Source: Chryseobacterium gleum (GTDB lineage: Bacteria; Bacteroidota; Bacteroidia; Flavobacteriales; Weeksellaceae). From it: 64,000 nucleotides of DNA. Location of the stretch: contig NZ_LR134289.1 of the NCBI RefSeq assembly GCF_900636535.1, positions 4,357,001 through 4,421,000 on the forward strand, in the 5' to 3' direction. The translations under genes were made by a program, and so were the position numbers. Below the pieces are notes generated by a model. That model saw only the letters and a list, made by a program, of their open reading frames with translations, was not told the DNA's origin and searched no databases. Shown here piece by piece: positions 43,927 through 51,975 of the stretch; within the stretch, counting starts at the first letter, position 1; every line of letters starts with the position of its first letter.

Positions 43927-44382
43927 TTATAAATTGTTTGTCTGCTTCATCCATTCGTCATAGCTAAGCACTCCTAATTCAGGTTTACTTTCTCCTTCAA
44001 GGATAGAAATAAATTCAAGCTGGTTTCCGTCCGGGTCATTAAAGTAGATAGCCAGTGCAGGCATCCATGCAAATACCATAGGCTCAACACTGCCGTTTTT
44101 CAGGAAATTATATGGTTTTAAGTTTTTATTTTCTAAAAATTCCACTGAGTAATTTAAAACATCCTCCTTACTGCTGGAGAAAGCAAAATGTCTCGTTTGA
44201 AGGTTTTCCTTCTGCTCCCATAATCCCAACATAAATTCTTTTCCTTCTCCAACCCATAGAAAAGCAATTGGTCTGGTTTCATCTCTGTGAGCCAATTTTA
44301 GTCCTAATACTTCAGTATAAAACTGTATTGCATTTTCCAGATCACTCACCTGAACATGGGTTTCATATAGTCCTTTAATCAT
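43927..44382 (-). CDS. VOC superfamily (glyoxalase-like) protein
   Basis: 151 residues: TYETHVQVSDLENAIQFY-type opening (here YETHVQVSDLENAIQFYTEV), HRDETRPIAFLWVG, and AIYFNDPDGNQLEFISIL as the second half with the conserved DPDGN. Complete domain; substrate unknown. Confidence 0.83.
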   Translation of the reverse strand: MIKGLYETHVQVSDLENAIQFYTEVLGLKLAHRDETRPIAFLWVGEGKEFMLGLWEQKENLQTRHFAFSSSKEDVLNYSVEFLENKNLKPYNFLKNGSVEPMVFAWMPALAIYFNDPDGNQLEFISILEGESKPELGVLSYDEWMKQTNNL

Positions 44383-44496
44383 AGCTTTAATTTTAATAAG
44401 ACAAAGCTAGACAACCATGCATGAAAAAAACGATGTAAACGATTTCTTTAATGAAATTCAATGATAGAAGGATTTTATGATTGTAAATGACTATTG

Positions 44497-44566
<70 letters not shown>

Positions 44567-44625
44567 CAGTTGTGTTTCATTTGGAACTGCCTAAGCTAAA
44601 AAATAAAAAACAAAGAAAAATTTGC

Positions 44626-44644
44626 TACGCAAAAAGATTGCGTA
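44626..44644 (+). promoter_or_regulatory. Operator site 2 of the shared regulon (TROVE gene)
   Basis: TACGCAA-AAAGA-TTGCGTA, a perfect 7-bp inverted repeat. Its TTG is 13 bases before TTACTTTG (44654-44661), the probable -7 box of the TROVE gene. This is the most symmetric copy and defines the half-site. Confidence 0.8.
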
Positions 44645-44723
44645 ATACTGTTTTTACTTTGCATCAGAAATCAGGGAGGAATTATCGATCCTTCTCCATG
44701 TTTAACAAATTAAAACAGTAACC

Positions 44724-46241
44724 ATGAAATTTAATTTTTTAAAAAAAGAAAATAAAGTAGTACTGAACTACGAGGGTGCAAAAGCATATGCAATGACACC
44801 TGCGGAAGAATTGTATAGTGCTGTTGTTACAACAGGACTGTCGGATGCCAACTATGAAAAAGGAAATGACAGATTGGAGAGAATCCGGTCTCTGATCAAA
44901 AAAAATAATCCTGAATTTGTGGCAAAACTGGCGGTGTACGCAAGGAAAGATATGTACCTGCGTTCCATTCCTTTGGTTCTAACTACCGAATTGGCAAAAC
45001 AGACTTCCGGAACAGATCTGGTGAGCAAAACAGTAGATGAAGTCATTCAGAGAGCTGATGAAATCACAGAATTGCTGGCTTATTATCAACTTGCCAATAA
45101 AAGGACGGAAACTAAAAAACTGAACAAACTATCCAAGCAGATTCAGAAAGGTCTGGTGAAATCATTCAACAAGTTTGATGAATACCAGTTTGCAAAATAC
45201 AACAGGAAAGCAGAGGTAACCCTGAAAGACGCACTTTTTCTGGTTCACCCGAAAGCAAAAGACGAAAACCAGCAAATGGTCTTCAATAAAATTGCAAATA
45301 ATACATTAGAAACTCCTTATACCTGGGAAGTGGAACTTTCTGTTCTGGGACAGACAAAATTTGCTGATGATGCAGAAAGAAAGCTTGCTTTCAAAAACAA
45401 ATGGGAAGAACTGATTTTCAGCAATAAATTAGGTTATATGGCAACCATGCGAAACCTGAGAAATATTCTGGATGCCGGAGTGTCTGCTGATGCAATGGAT
45501 AAAGTCTGTAAATATCTTTCCGATGAAAGAGCCGTCTCCAATTCAAAACAGCTTCCATTCAGATTTCTGGCGGCTTACAGAGAATTGAAAACTATAGATT
45601 CTCCTTATCTGTCATCCGTATTGGAAGCACTGGAAGAAGCTGTTGTGGTGAGTGCTAAAAACATTAAAGGTTTTGGTTTTGATACTTCAGTGGTAATTGC
45701 TGCAGATGTCTCAGGCTCTATGCAGAAACGGGTTTCTCATAAAAGCAAAATACTGCTGTATGATATTGGTTTGCTGATGTCGATGATTCTTCAGTCACAG
45801 TGTAAAAATGTGGTGACAGGTATTTTCGGTGACCGCTGGCTGAGAGTTCCAATGCCTAAAAACGGTATTTTAAGAAATGTAGACGCTTTCTACAAACGTG
45901 AAGGTGAAGTAGGATATGCTACCAATGGCTACAAAGTGATTGAGGATCTGATTAAAAGAGGTGAAAAAGTGAACAAAGTAATGTTATTCACCGATACCCA
46001 AATGTGGGATAGTACTGGAAGCAGAAACTCTTTTGAAGATCTGTGGAACAAATACAAGGCTATCACTCCTCATGCAAAACTGTATATTTTTGACCTGGCA
46101 GGTTATGGCAGACAGCCGATTGATATCAGAAAAAATGATGTATATCTTATTGCAGGCTGGTCAGATAAAATTTTCGATGTGCTGAACGCATTGGAAGATA
46201 AAAAGTCAGCTGTAGAAATGATTCATAAAGTAGTGCTGTAA
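44724..46241 (+). CDS. rsr: Ro60-like TROVE/vWA protein
   Basis: 505 residues. The N-terminal 300 residues form the TROVE HEAT-repeat ring (NYEGAKAYAMTPAEELYSAV, FVAKLAVYARKDMYLRSIPL, LGYMATMRNLRNIL). The C-terminal vWA domain has an intact metal site (AADVSGSM near residue 330, LFTDTQMWD). Bacterial Ro60 binds Y RNAs and helps exonucleases degrade or trim structured RNA under stress. Operator site 2 lies upstream, and two tRNA-mimicking Y-RNA-like modules with the same operator lie downstream. This is an uninterrupted, full-length protein. Confidence 0.93.
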   Translation: MKFNFLKKENKVVLNYEGAKAYAMTPAEELYSAVVTTGLSDANYEKGNDRLERIRSLIKKNNPEFVAKLAVYARKDMYLRSIPLVLTTELAKQTSGTDLVSKTVDEVIQRADEITELLAYYQLANKRTETKKLNKLSKQIQKGLVKSFNKFDEYQFAKYNRKAEVTLKDALFLVHPKAKDENQQMVFNKIANNTLETPYTWEVELSVLGQTKFADDAERKLAFKNKWEELIFSNKLGYMATMRNLRNILDAGVSADAMDKVCKYLSDERAVSNSKQLPFRFLAAYRELKTIDSPYLSSVLEALEEAVVVSAKNIKGFGFDTSVVIAADVSGSMQKRVSHKSKILLYDIGLLMSMILQSQCKNVVTGIFGDRWLRVPMPKNGILRNVDAFYKREGEVGYATNGYKVIEDLIKRGEKVNKVMLFTDTQMWDSTGSRNSFEDLWNKYKAITPHAKLYIFDLAGYGRQPIDIRKNDVYLIAGWSDKIFDVLNALEDKKSAVEMIHKVVL

Positions 46242-46389
46242 AAGGCACTGCTTTTAAAATATAGAAAAACTATTAATATATTCAGAAGCTTACTCCCGCT
46301 TTCCACTTTATCTTTTTCGCCAAAGCTTTTTTCAAGCCATTCAGAAAAAGGATGTCGTTGCAATCGGGGCTAGAATTAAACAATATACT

Positions 46390-47049
46390 ATGAAACTCAT
46401 TAATACCATTGAAATTAGTCCGTTACGATATTCTAAGGAAGAATTCGAATTGCCGGAAATTTCAGATTATCCCGATCCCGAAGAATGGTTTACCAAATGG
46501 GAAGAAGCAGTTTCTCAGCTGAATTTTAATTTTGAGACCATTGAGAAAGGATCTTACCTGGTGGATATTGAAACCATCGATGATGAAAATCTGAAGATGA
46601 TTGTAGAAAACAAAATGGAAGACATGGAATCAGACGAATCTGAAGAAGATATTAGTATCATGGCCTTTGACGGCGGAATTGTATTAAAAATAGAAGATAA
46701 AATACTGATACAACCTAACTGTTGTAGTGATATAAGTAATATTGAAGATTGGGAAAATATTTTTAAGACACCAACTTCAGAATGGAGAATGCTATGGATA
46801 GGGCATCCGTGGGTGTTTTACAAAAGAGAAAATGGGAAAGTCTTCTTCTCAGAATATACAGAATCCAATGTTGAGGATGTTGAAAATATAAAAATTGTTG
46901 CAGAAGTAGAAGAATCCGAACTTAAAACTGAGTTGGAAAAAGTAATCACACAGCAAGTCAATTTAAAAAGCAGAATATTATCTGGTTTAAAAACAATGAA
47001 TTGTAAATATCCCGAGAAAATTTCAAAACAATTGGCTGGAATTAAATAA
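46390..47049 (+). CDS. Uncharacterised acidic protein next to TROVE gene
   Basis: Not recognised. 219 residues, acidic, no membrane helix or signal peptide; SDYPDPEEWFTKWEEAVSQL and LWIGHPWVFYKRENGKVFFS stand out and recall SMI1/KNR4- or immunity-like proteins only in general composition. It starts 148 bases after the TROVE gene and ends right at the first copy of a 260-bp repeat. It may be unrelated to RNA metabolism. Confidence 0.65.
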   Translation: MKLINTIEISPLRYSKEEFELPEISDYPDPEEWFTKWEEAVSQLNFNFETIEKGSYLVDIETIDDENLKMIVENKMEDMESDESEEDISIMAFDGGIVLKIEDKILIQPNCCSDISNIEDWENIFKTPTSEWRMLWIGHPWVFYKRENGKVFFSEYTESNVEDVENIKIVAEVEESELKTELEKVITQQVNLKSRILSGLKTMNCKYPEKISKQLAGIK

Positions 47050-47309
47050 TGACATAGGAAATGGAGGCGTTAAGAAAATAAGCTATACAAACGTTAAGAA
47101 AATTCTACTGTTTGAAGTGCGACACAGAAAGCGAAACGAAGAAGTAATAGCAAATTCGCGCAAGTTTTAGAATTTTTAGAGCGTGTAGGTTATTTTTAGC
47201 CGGAGTTTCCAGGTCTTGAACTTTTGGTTCTTTTGCTTCAAGGCAAAACGAACAAAATTTAAAAAAATCAAACTACGTAAAAAGATTGCGTACTTACCAT
47301 ATAATTTTG
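47049..47309 (+). repeat. 260-bp direct repeat, copy 1 (contains operator site 3)
   Basis: Starts TGACATAGGAAATGGAGGCG and includes AATTCGCGCAAGTTTTAG, TTTAGCCGGA and GGTCTTGAACTTTTGG before the operator. Copy 2 is at 48224-48485 with only scattered differences. Non-coding. Confidence 0.85.
47274..47292 (+). promoter_or_regulatory. Operator site 3 of the shared regulon
   Basis: TACGTAA-AAAGA-TTGCGTA with TAATTTTG (47302-47309) 13 bases after its TTG. It drives a stretch without a protein-coding frame (47316 to about 47560). Confidence 0.75.
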
Positions 47310-47315
47310 CAATGT

Positions 47316-47560
47316 TAATAATATCGGTGCCGTTAGAAAGACCTGTTTTGATTCCAAACTGAAAGAGTCTTTCAAGAGATTACCCGGTAGTAAACCAATT
47401 CTCATATCTATAAACCTTTGACAGATAAAATTCATGTGATGGACAGGCTTCACACCCTGAAAGGACTTTATTTCCTTGGTCGTTCATAAGAGTTCCATCA
47501 TCAAACTTTTAATTTGACTAGAATCAAAAACTCTTATACATTTTTACTTGGTTTTTAATA
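47316..47560 (+). ncRNA. Putative non-coding transcript from operator site 3
   Basis: No credible reading frame. It shares GTGCCGTTAGAAAG with GTGCCGTAGAAAAG in the structured RNAs at 48054 and 48670, and ends in a stem AAGAGTT / AACTCTT followed by T-rich sequence. I infer a third, more diverged member of the RNA group. Boundaries are approximate. Confidence 0.4.
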
Positions 47561-47571
47561 AAAAAAACAAC

Positions 47572-47590
47572 TGCGTAAAAAGATTGCGCA
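47572..47590 (+). promoter_or_regulatory. Operator site 4 of the shared regulon
   Basis: TGCGTAA-AAAGA-TTGCGCA inside the longer near-palindrome CTGCG..CGCAG, with TAATTTTG (47600-47607) 13 bases after its TTG. It precedes a 13-residue leader frame, the 73-residue protein and Y-RNA module 1. Confidence 0.78.
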
Positions 47591-47627
47591 GTAGAGGTGT
47601 AATTTTGTAAAAAGAAAACTAATAACT

Positions 47628-47669
47628 ATGAAAAATTATAAATCCAATTTAAAAGAAGCATTGTATTGA
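47628..47669 (+). CDS. Possible leader peptide, 13 residues
   Basis: MKNYKSNLKEALY, starting 20 bases after the -7 box of operator site 4 and ending 18 bases before the 73-residue gene. The parallel module at 48506 has a 10-residue frame (MNKNKNQVSS) at the same place. Coding status is unproven. Confidence 0.3.
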   Translation: MKNYKSNLKEALY

Positions 47670-47687
47670 GGTTAATACTCAATACTT

Positions 47688-47909
47688 ATGAAAAAAAATA
47701 AACCATTAAGACAAAAATTTGGATTCAATGAATATGGACTCATTGACTTTCCAAAGAAAATTTCCGGAACACAGATTTCAAGATTGATGTATGGAAATGA
47801 AATGGGATGCTCATTCTGTTTTCCACACGGTTATGAAGTAGTGAATGCAAAGTATACAAAGTTCCAGAGAAACTGGAAGAAATATAGAAAAAACCGATGG
47901 AAAAATTAA
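47688..47909 (+). CDS. Small basic CxxC protein of the Y-RNA module
   Basis: 73 residues, strongly basic: KPLRQKFGFNEYGLIDFPKK, then a GCSFCFPHGYE centre with a CxxC pair and histidine (possible zinc knuckle), and a Lys/Arg-rich tail (NWKKYRKNRWKN). Its stop codon is immediately followed by the first base of the Y-RNA-like stem at 47910. A basic zinc-knuckle protein encoded on the same transcript would suit RNA binding; that is inference. Family not recognised. Confidence 0.6.
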   Translation: MKKNKPLRQKFGFNEYGLIDFPKKISGTQISRLMYGNEMGCSFCFPHGYEVVNAKYTKFQRNWKKYRKNRWKN

Positions 47910-48048
47910 ATCAGGTGCCGTTTTGGAGTCATACTTCGAGTTAAGTCTTCAGATGTAGGTTCAATTCCTGCCATTCCTGTTGTAAACGGAATGTAGCTCA
48001 AAAGATAGAGCAGGAGAAAAAGAAAAGATTCCGCCGTTTTGCCCTGAT
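47910..48048 (+). ncRNA. Y-RNA-like module 1 with permuted tRNA domain
   Basis: Ends pair as ATCAGG / CCTGAT, with a second stem GGAGTC / GATTCC. In between, in this order: T arm GTAGG-TTCAATT-CCTGC, acceptor-like stem CATTCC / GGAATG closed by a 10-base loop, then TA and D arm GCTC..GAGC. That is a tRNA circularly permuted so that its ends lie where the anticodon arm would be, as in bacterial Y RNAs that mimic tRNA. A TROVE gene lies 1.7 kb upstream. Confidence 0.72.
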
Positions 48049-48053
48049 ACTAT

Positions 48054-48162
48054 AAAAGAGTGCCGTAGAAAAGGCTTACTTCGGTATAATATTGGTTCGA
48101 CTCCATAACAGATCACGAAAGTGTTCTTGTCAAAGTCTTTTTGAATCTAGCCTCTTTTATTT
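48054..48162 (+). ncRNA. Conserved structured RNA downstream of Y module 1
   Basis: Closed by AAAAGAG / CTCTTTT, with GTGCCGTAGAAAAGG inside the 5' arm, a T-loop-like TTGGTTCGACTCC, and a GAAA-tetraloop helix GATCAC / GTGTTC. The copy at 48670 keeps all of these with compensating changes. Its T-rich 3' end would act as the terminator. Confidence 0.6.
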
Positions 48163-48223
48163 AATTCACATCAATGAAAAGATAATAAAAGGTCAGAATT
48201 TCCATCAATGAGAACTATAAAAT

Positions 48224-48485
48224 ATGACATAGGAAATGGAGGCGTTAAGAAAATAAGTTATACGAACGTTAAGAAAATTCTATTGTTTGAAGCGCGACAC
48301 AGAAAGTGAAACGAAGAACTAATATAACATTCGCGCAAGTTTTAGAATTTTTAGAGAGTGTAGGTTATTTTTAGCCGGAATTTCCAGGTCTTGAACTTTT
48401 GGTTCTTTTGCTTCAAGGCAAAACGAACAAATATTTTAAAAAAATAATCTACGTAAAAAGATTGCGCAGTAGCGATATAATTTCG
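48224..48485 (+). repeat. 260-bp direct repeat, copy 2 (contains operator site 5)
   Basis: Second copy of the element at 47049-47309, again ending in the operator and -7 box. It indicates that promoter plus RNA module were duplicated together. Confidence 0.85.
48450..48468 (+). promoter_or_regulatory. Operator site 5 of the shared regulon
   Basis: TACGTAA-AAAGA-TTGCGCA with TAATTTCG (48478-48485) 13 bases after its TTG. It directly precedes Y-RNA module 2. Confidence 0.75.
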
Positions 48486-48519
48486 TAAAAAGAAAACTAA
48501 TAACTATGAATAAAAATAA

Positions 48520-48665
48520 AAATCAAGTGTCGTCTTAGAATCATACTTCGAGATTGAGTAAACATTGGGTCGCAGGTTCGAATCCTGCCTTTTCCCTCGA
48601 AAAGGAGAGTAGCTCAGCGGGTAGAGCAAATGCACGGAAGATTCTGAAAAATATTACCTTGATTT
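48520..48665 (+). ncRNA. Y-RNA-like module 2 with permuted tRNA domain
   Basis: Same architecture as module 1 with different bases: outer stem AAATCAAG / CTTGATTT, second stem AGAATC / GATTCT, the shared ATCATACTTCGAG, T arm GCAGG-TTCGAAT-CCTGC, acceptor-like stem TTTTCC / GGAGAG closed by 8 bases, D arm GCTC..GAGC. Conserved shape with changed sequence is good evidence of a functional RNA. No protein gene precedes it. Confidence 0.72.
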
Positions 48666-48669
48666 GCAT

Positions 48670-48776
48670 AAAGAGTGCCGTAGAAAAGGCCTACTTCGGT
48701 TTAATTTGGTTCGACTCCAGAAGGTCATGAAAATGATCTTGTACAAGTCTTTTCGAATCTAGCCTCTTTTTTATTT
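48670..48776 (+). ncRNA. Conserved structured RNA downstream of Y module 2
   Basis: Closed by AAAGAG / CTCTTT, with GTGCCGTAGAAAAGG, TTGGTTCGACTCC and the GAAA-capped helix GGTCAT / ATGATC. Relative to the copy at 48054 one pair changes C-G to T-A, and the T-T mismatch becomes T-A. Ends in a T-run. Confidence 0.6.
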
Positions 48777-48922
48777 TAAAGTTTTCAGGGAAAAGCTGTA
48801 GAGGTTGAATACTAAGCTTTTATAAAGATTATCAAAAAAGTCAGGTAACGATTTGGTAACGGTGCTTACTGCTTTGCTTTTCAACGTACTTCCGTTAGCT
48901 CAAGGCAAATATACAAAAATAG

Positions 48923-48955
48923 AAGGATAGGAAAATTAAAACCTATCCTTTATTT
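48923..48955. terminator. Terminator at the end of hsdR
   Basis: Perfect 9-bp stem AAGGATAGG / CCTATCCTT with T-rich flanks on both strands, 50 bases beyond the hsdR stop codon. The stretch 48777-48922 shows no other feature. Confidence 0.6.
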
Positions 48956-49005
48956 ATCACTCTTAAATATTTTTGATTCTTATTAATAGCTACTAGAATA
49001 AAACA

Positions 49006-51885
49006 TTAATTTCCTGATATTCCATTAACAAAAGTATCTACGAAACCTATGATTTTATTTAGAATACGATCTCCGATTTCCTTAGATTTTAATACACTTG
49101 GTCTTCCTTCTTTCCGTAAATCTAAAATTTCTTTTCGCAAAGGTTCACGTTCTGTAAACAAATAATTCTCTATAAGTCTTTCTGTTTTTTCTTCGGAAAG
49201 ATTTTCTGTATTGACTAATTCCTGAAGTGCCTTTTCTTGCTCTACAGTCCAGAATTTTTCAAACTCCTCAGGAATGGTATCCGTATCTTCAATATGTGGT
49301 AAACTTTCCTGAATAAATTTTTCAATTAATTCCCTTTTGCTTCTTAATGATACTTCGGTGTTCAGTAAATTGAATATGTCTTTTTCAATACTTTCTTTGT
49401 CTTTTGCACTATGTTTCGACTTAAATTTAATCAATAACTGGAGTATGTAAGTTACATTGATTGTATCACGCCTAATCAATTCCAATTCAAAATCTATATC
49501 ATTAAGAATAGACGCTTTTTTAGACGGGTCAGTAGGATCAAGTCTTTCCTTTAAATCCAAATATTTACTGGTATAATCTGCAAAAAGCTGTTCTTCCATC
49601 TGTAAATCATCCCAAGTAAATTCTGTATAATGACTCATTTTCTTGTGCAAACGCATCATGGCGCGGAAAGCCAAAATAAATTGTAGCTGATCTTCTTCCG
49701 AATATAAGCCATCAACAGACACTATTTCTGGAACAATTTCTAATAATTTCTGCGTGGCTTCGTTGAACTTTTCTACATACACTTCGTAGGGTTCAACTAT
49801 GATTTCGTCAATTGCTTCTTTATTGCTGAATAAAGCGATCGCTTCGTCTGTCTCGTCTTTAAGGTTTCGGAAACATACAATATTTCCCTGTGTTTTATTC
49901 TTATCCAGGATACGATTGGTACGGCTAAAAGCTTGTATCAATCCATGATATTTCAGATTTTTATCAACGTATAAGGTATTTAAGTTCTTGCTATCGAATC
50001 CTGTCAAAAACATATTGGCGACTAACAGAATATCTGTTTCTGGCTTAGGATGTTTTGATTTTTTAGCTACGGCATTGTAATAGTTGTAAAATCCTTCCGT
50101 GTCTTTGATGCTGTGCTTTTCACCAAATAGTTCGTTAAAATCCGCTACATAAGTTTCCAACAGTTCCCTGCGATGGGGTACATAACGACTTTCGTATTCC
50201 ACCTCCGGCTCTGCGACCATATTTAGCGGGGCATATACTTGCTCTTTCATCTCCTCTTCGTTCTGAGCAAAGCTAAAAATAGTCGCTATTTTTAAATCGT
50301 GTTGTCCCTCTTGTTTTTTACGTTTAAAGATTTCATAGTATTGAATGACCGAATCAATGTCCTGTACACACATCATGGCACAAAATTTCCTGTTTTGCGT
50401 TTTCTGATCGTGGTATTGAATGATGTAATCGACAATGGCTTCCTTTCGTTCAGGAGCCTCAAAAACTTCAGTTTCATTGATTTCCTCTACTTTTAAATCA
50501 ATGATATGTTCTTTCTGTTTGAAAGTCTGAATGTATTCTACAGAAAACTTCAGTACATTCTCATCACGTATGGCATCTGTAATTACATATTTATGTAGAC
50601 ATTTCCCAAACAAGCTTGCGGTTGTTTTTTCTCCATCTGCATTCTCTGCCAAGATAGGTGTACCTGTGAAGCCAAATAGTTGAATATTGGTAAAATAATT
50701 GACGATATTTTTATGGGTATCACCAAATTGCGAACGATGGCATTCGTCAAAGATAAAAACCATCCTTTCGTTCTGAATGGATTTCATTTTTGATAAGTTT
50801 CTTCCTGAAATCGCATTATTCAGCTTTTGAATGGTCGTAACGATAATGCGAACATTCGGGTCGTTTAATTTGCGAATAAGGTCATCCGTATTCGTTGCAG
50901 AACTTACGGATCCTTTACTGAACTTATCATACTCTTGATTGGTTTGATAGTCTAAATCTTTTCTATCTACCACAAAAACCACTTTTTTGATAGCTGGAAT
51001 TTTAGATAGAATTTGACTGGCTTTAAAGCTCGTTAAAGTTTTTCCACTTCCAGTTGTATGCCAGATGTAGCCATTTTTTTCGATGTTATAGCCATTCAGA
51101 ATTTCGTTTTCTTTTACCTTTTTGATAATACTTTCTACCGCATAATACTGATATGGACGAAGTACCATCAGACGTTTATCAGTTTCATTCAGAACGATAT
51201 ATTTACAGATCATTTTACTGATATGACAAGGTTCTAAAAAAGAATCGGTAAAGCCGTTTAAAATATTATTTAATGGATTATTTTGTTCGTCTGTCCAATG
51301 AAAAGTTTGAAGATATTCCTGTTTATGTGTTCCAAAATTGCTGAAATATTTGGTATTTACACCATTGCTAATAATGAATAACTGTACAAAATGAAACAAA
51401 CCCTTTCCTGCACCAAAGCTATGTTTTTGATAGCGGTTGATTTGGTTGAATGCTTCTTTCATTTCCAAACCTCTTCGTTTCAGCTCGATTTGTACCAAAG
51501 GCAAACCATTCACCAGTAAGGTAACATCATAGCGGTTTTCATATTTCCCCTCCTGCGTGATTTGATTAGTTACCTGATATTCGTTCTGACACCAATGTTC
51601 TACATTGAGAAATTCAAAATAGAGGTTATCACCATTATCCCGAATAATATGATGTTTCTTTTCACGCAATATCTTGGCTTTTTCAAATACAGAACCTTTG
51701 TTGAGTATGTTCAACACTTTTTCAAATTCACTATCGCTAAATTGTATATGATTGTGCTTTTCTAATTGTGTTTTCAGGTTTGCCAGTAAAGCTTTTTCAT
51801 CAGCAATAAAAGCGTATTTATATCCCAATTTTTGTAATTGGGCAACGAGTTGCTCTTCTAAAATTTGTTCGGACTGTTTGCTCAA
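49006..51885 (-). CDS. hsdR: Type I restriction enzyme, R subunit
   Basis: 959 residues. N-terminal endonuclease domain (YDVTLLVNGLPLVQIELKRR, the D..ExK motif), then superfamily 2 motor motifs: Walker A WHTTGSGKTLTSFKA, motif II FIFDECHRSQFG, motif III GFTGTPI, motif VI FSRTNRI. It translocates DNA and cuts at a distance, in complex with HsdM and HsdS. Separated from hsdM/hsdS by the recombinase and the invertible hsdS region, with all expressed genes on the minus strand. Confidence 0.93.
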   Translation of the reverse strand: MSKQSEQILEEQLVAQLQKLGYKYAFIADEKALLANLKTQLEKHNHIQFSDSEFEKVLNILNKGSVFEKAKILREKKHHIIRDNGDNLYFEFLNVEHWCQNEYQVTNQITQEGKYENRYDVTLLVNGLPLVQIELKRRGLEMKEAFNQINRYQKHSFGAGKGLFHFVQLFIISNGVNTKYFSNFGTHKQEYLQTFHWTDEQNNPLNNILNGFTDSFLEPCHISKMICKYIVLNETDKRLMVLRPYQYYAVESIIKKVKENEILNGYNIEKNGYIWHTTGSGKTLTSFKASQILSKIPAIKKVVFVVDRKDLDYQTNQEYDKFSKGSVSSATNTDDLIRKLNDPNVRIIVTTIQKLNNAISGRNLSKMKSIQNERMVFIFDECHRSQFGDTHKNIVNYFTNIQLFGFTGTPILAENADGEKTTASLFGKCLHKYVITDAIRDENVLKFSVEYIQTFKQKEHIIDLKVEEINETEVFEAPERKEAIVDYIIQYHDQKTQNRKFCAMMCVQDIDSVIQYYEIFKRKKQEGQHDLKIATIFSFAQNEEEMKEQVYAPLNMVAEPEVEYESRYVPHRRELLETYVADFNELFGEKHSIKDTEGFYNYYNAVAKKSKHPKPETDILLVANMFLTGFDSKNLNTLYVDKNLKYHGLIQAFSRTNRILDKNKTQGNIVCFRNLKDETDEAIALFSNKEAIDEIIVEPYEVYVEKFNEATQKLLEIVPEIVSVDGLYSEEDQLQFILAFRAMMRLHKKMSHYTEFTWDDLQMEEQLFADYTSKYLDLKERLDPTDPSKKASILNDIDFELELIRRDTINVTYILQLLIKFKSKHSAKDKESIEKDIFNLLNTEVSLRSKRELIEKFIQESLPHIEDTDTIPEEFEKFWTVEQEKALQELVNTENLSEEKTERLIENYLFTEREPLRKEILDLRKEGRPSVLKSKEIGDRILNKIIGFVDTFVNGISGN

Positions 51886-51975
51886 AATAATTATGAATTA
51901 GGAGTTTATCTTGTTCTTTTCATCTATGTACAAATTTAACAAAATAAAATGTTCTCCTAATCCATAATCTAAAAC

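Noticed and set aside
47916..48657. Reading the tRNA-like pieces as two truncated or broken ordinary tRNAs
   Set aside because: The T arm always precedes the acceptor-like stem and D arm in both copies, and flanking helices pair the ends. A permuted Y-RNA layout explains everything; truncation does not.
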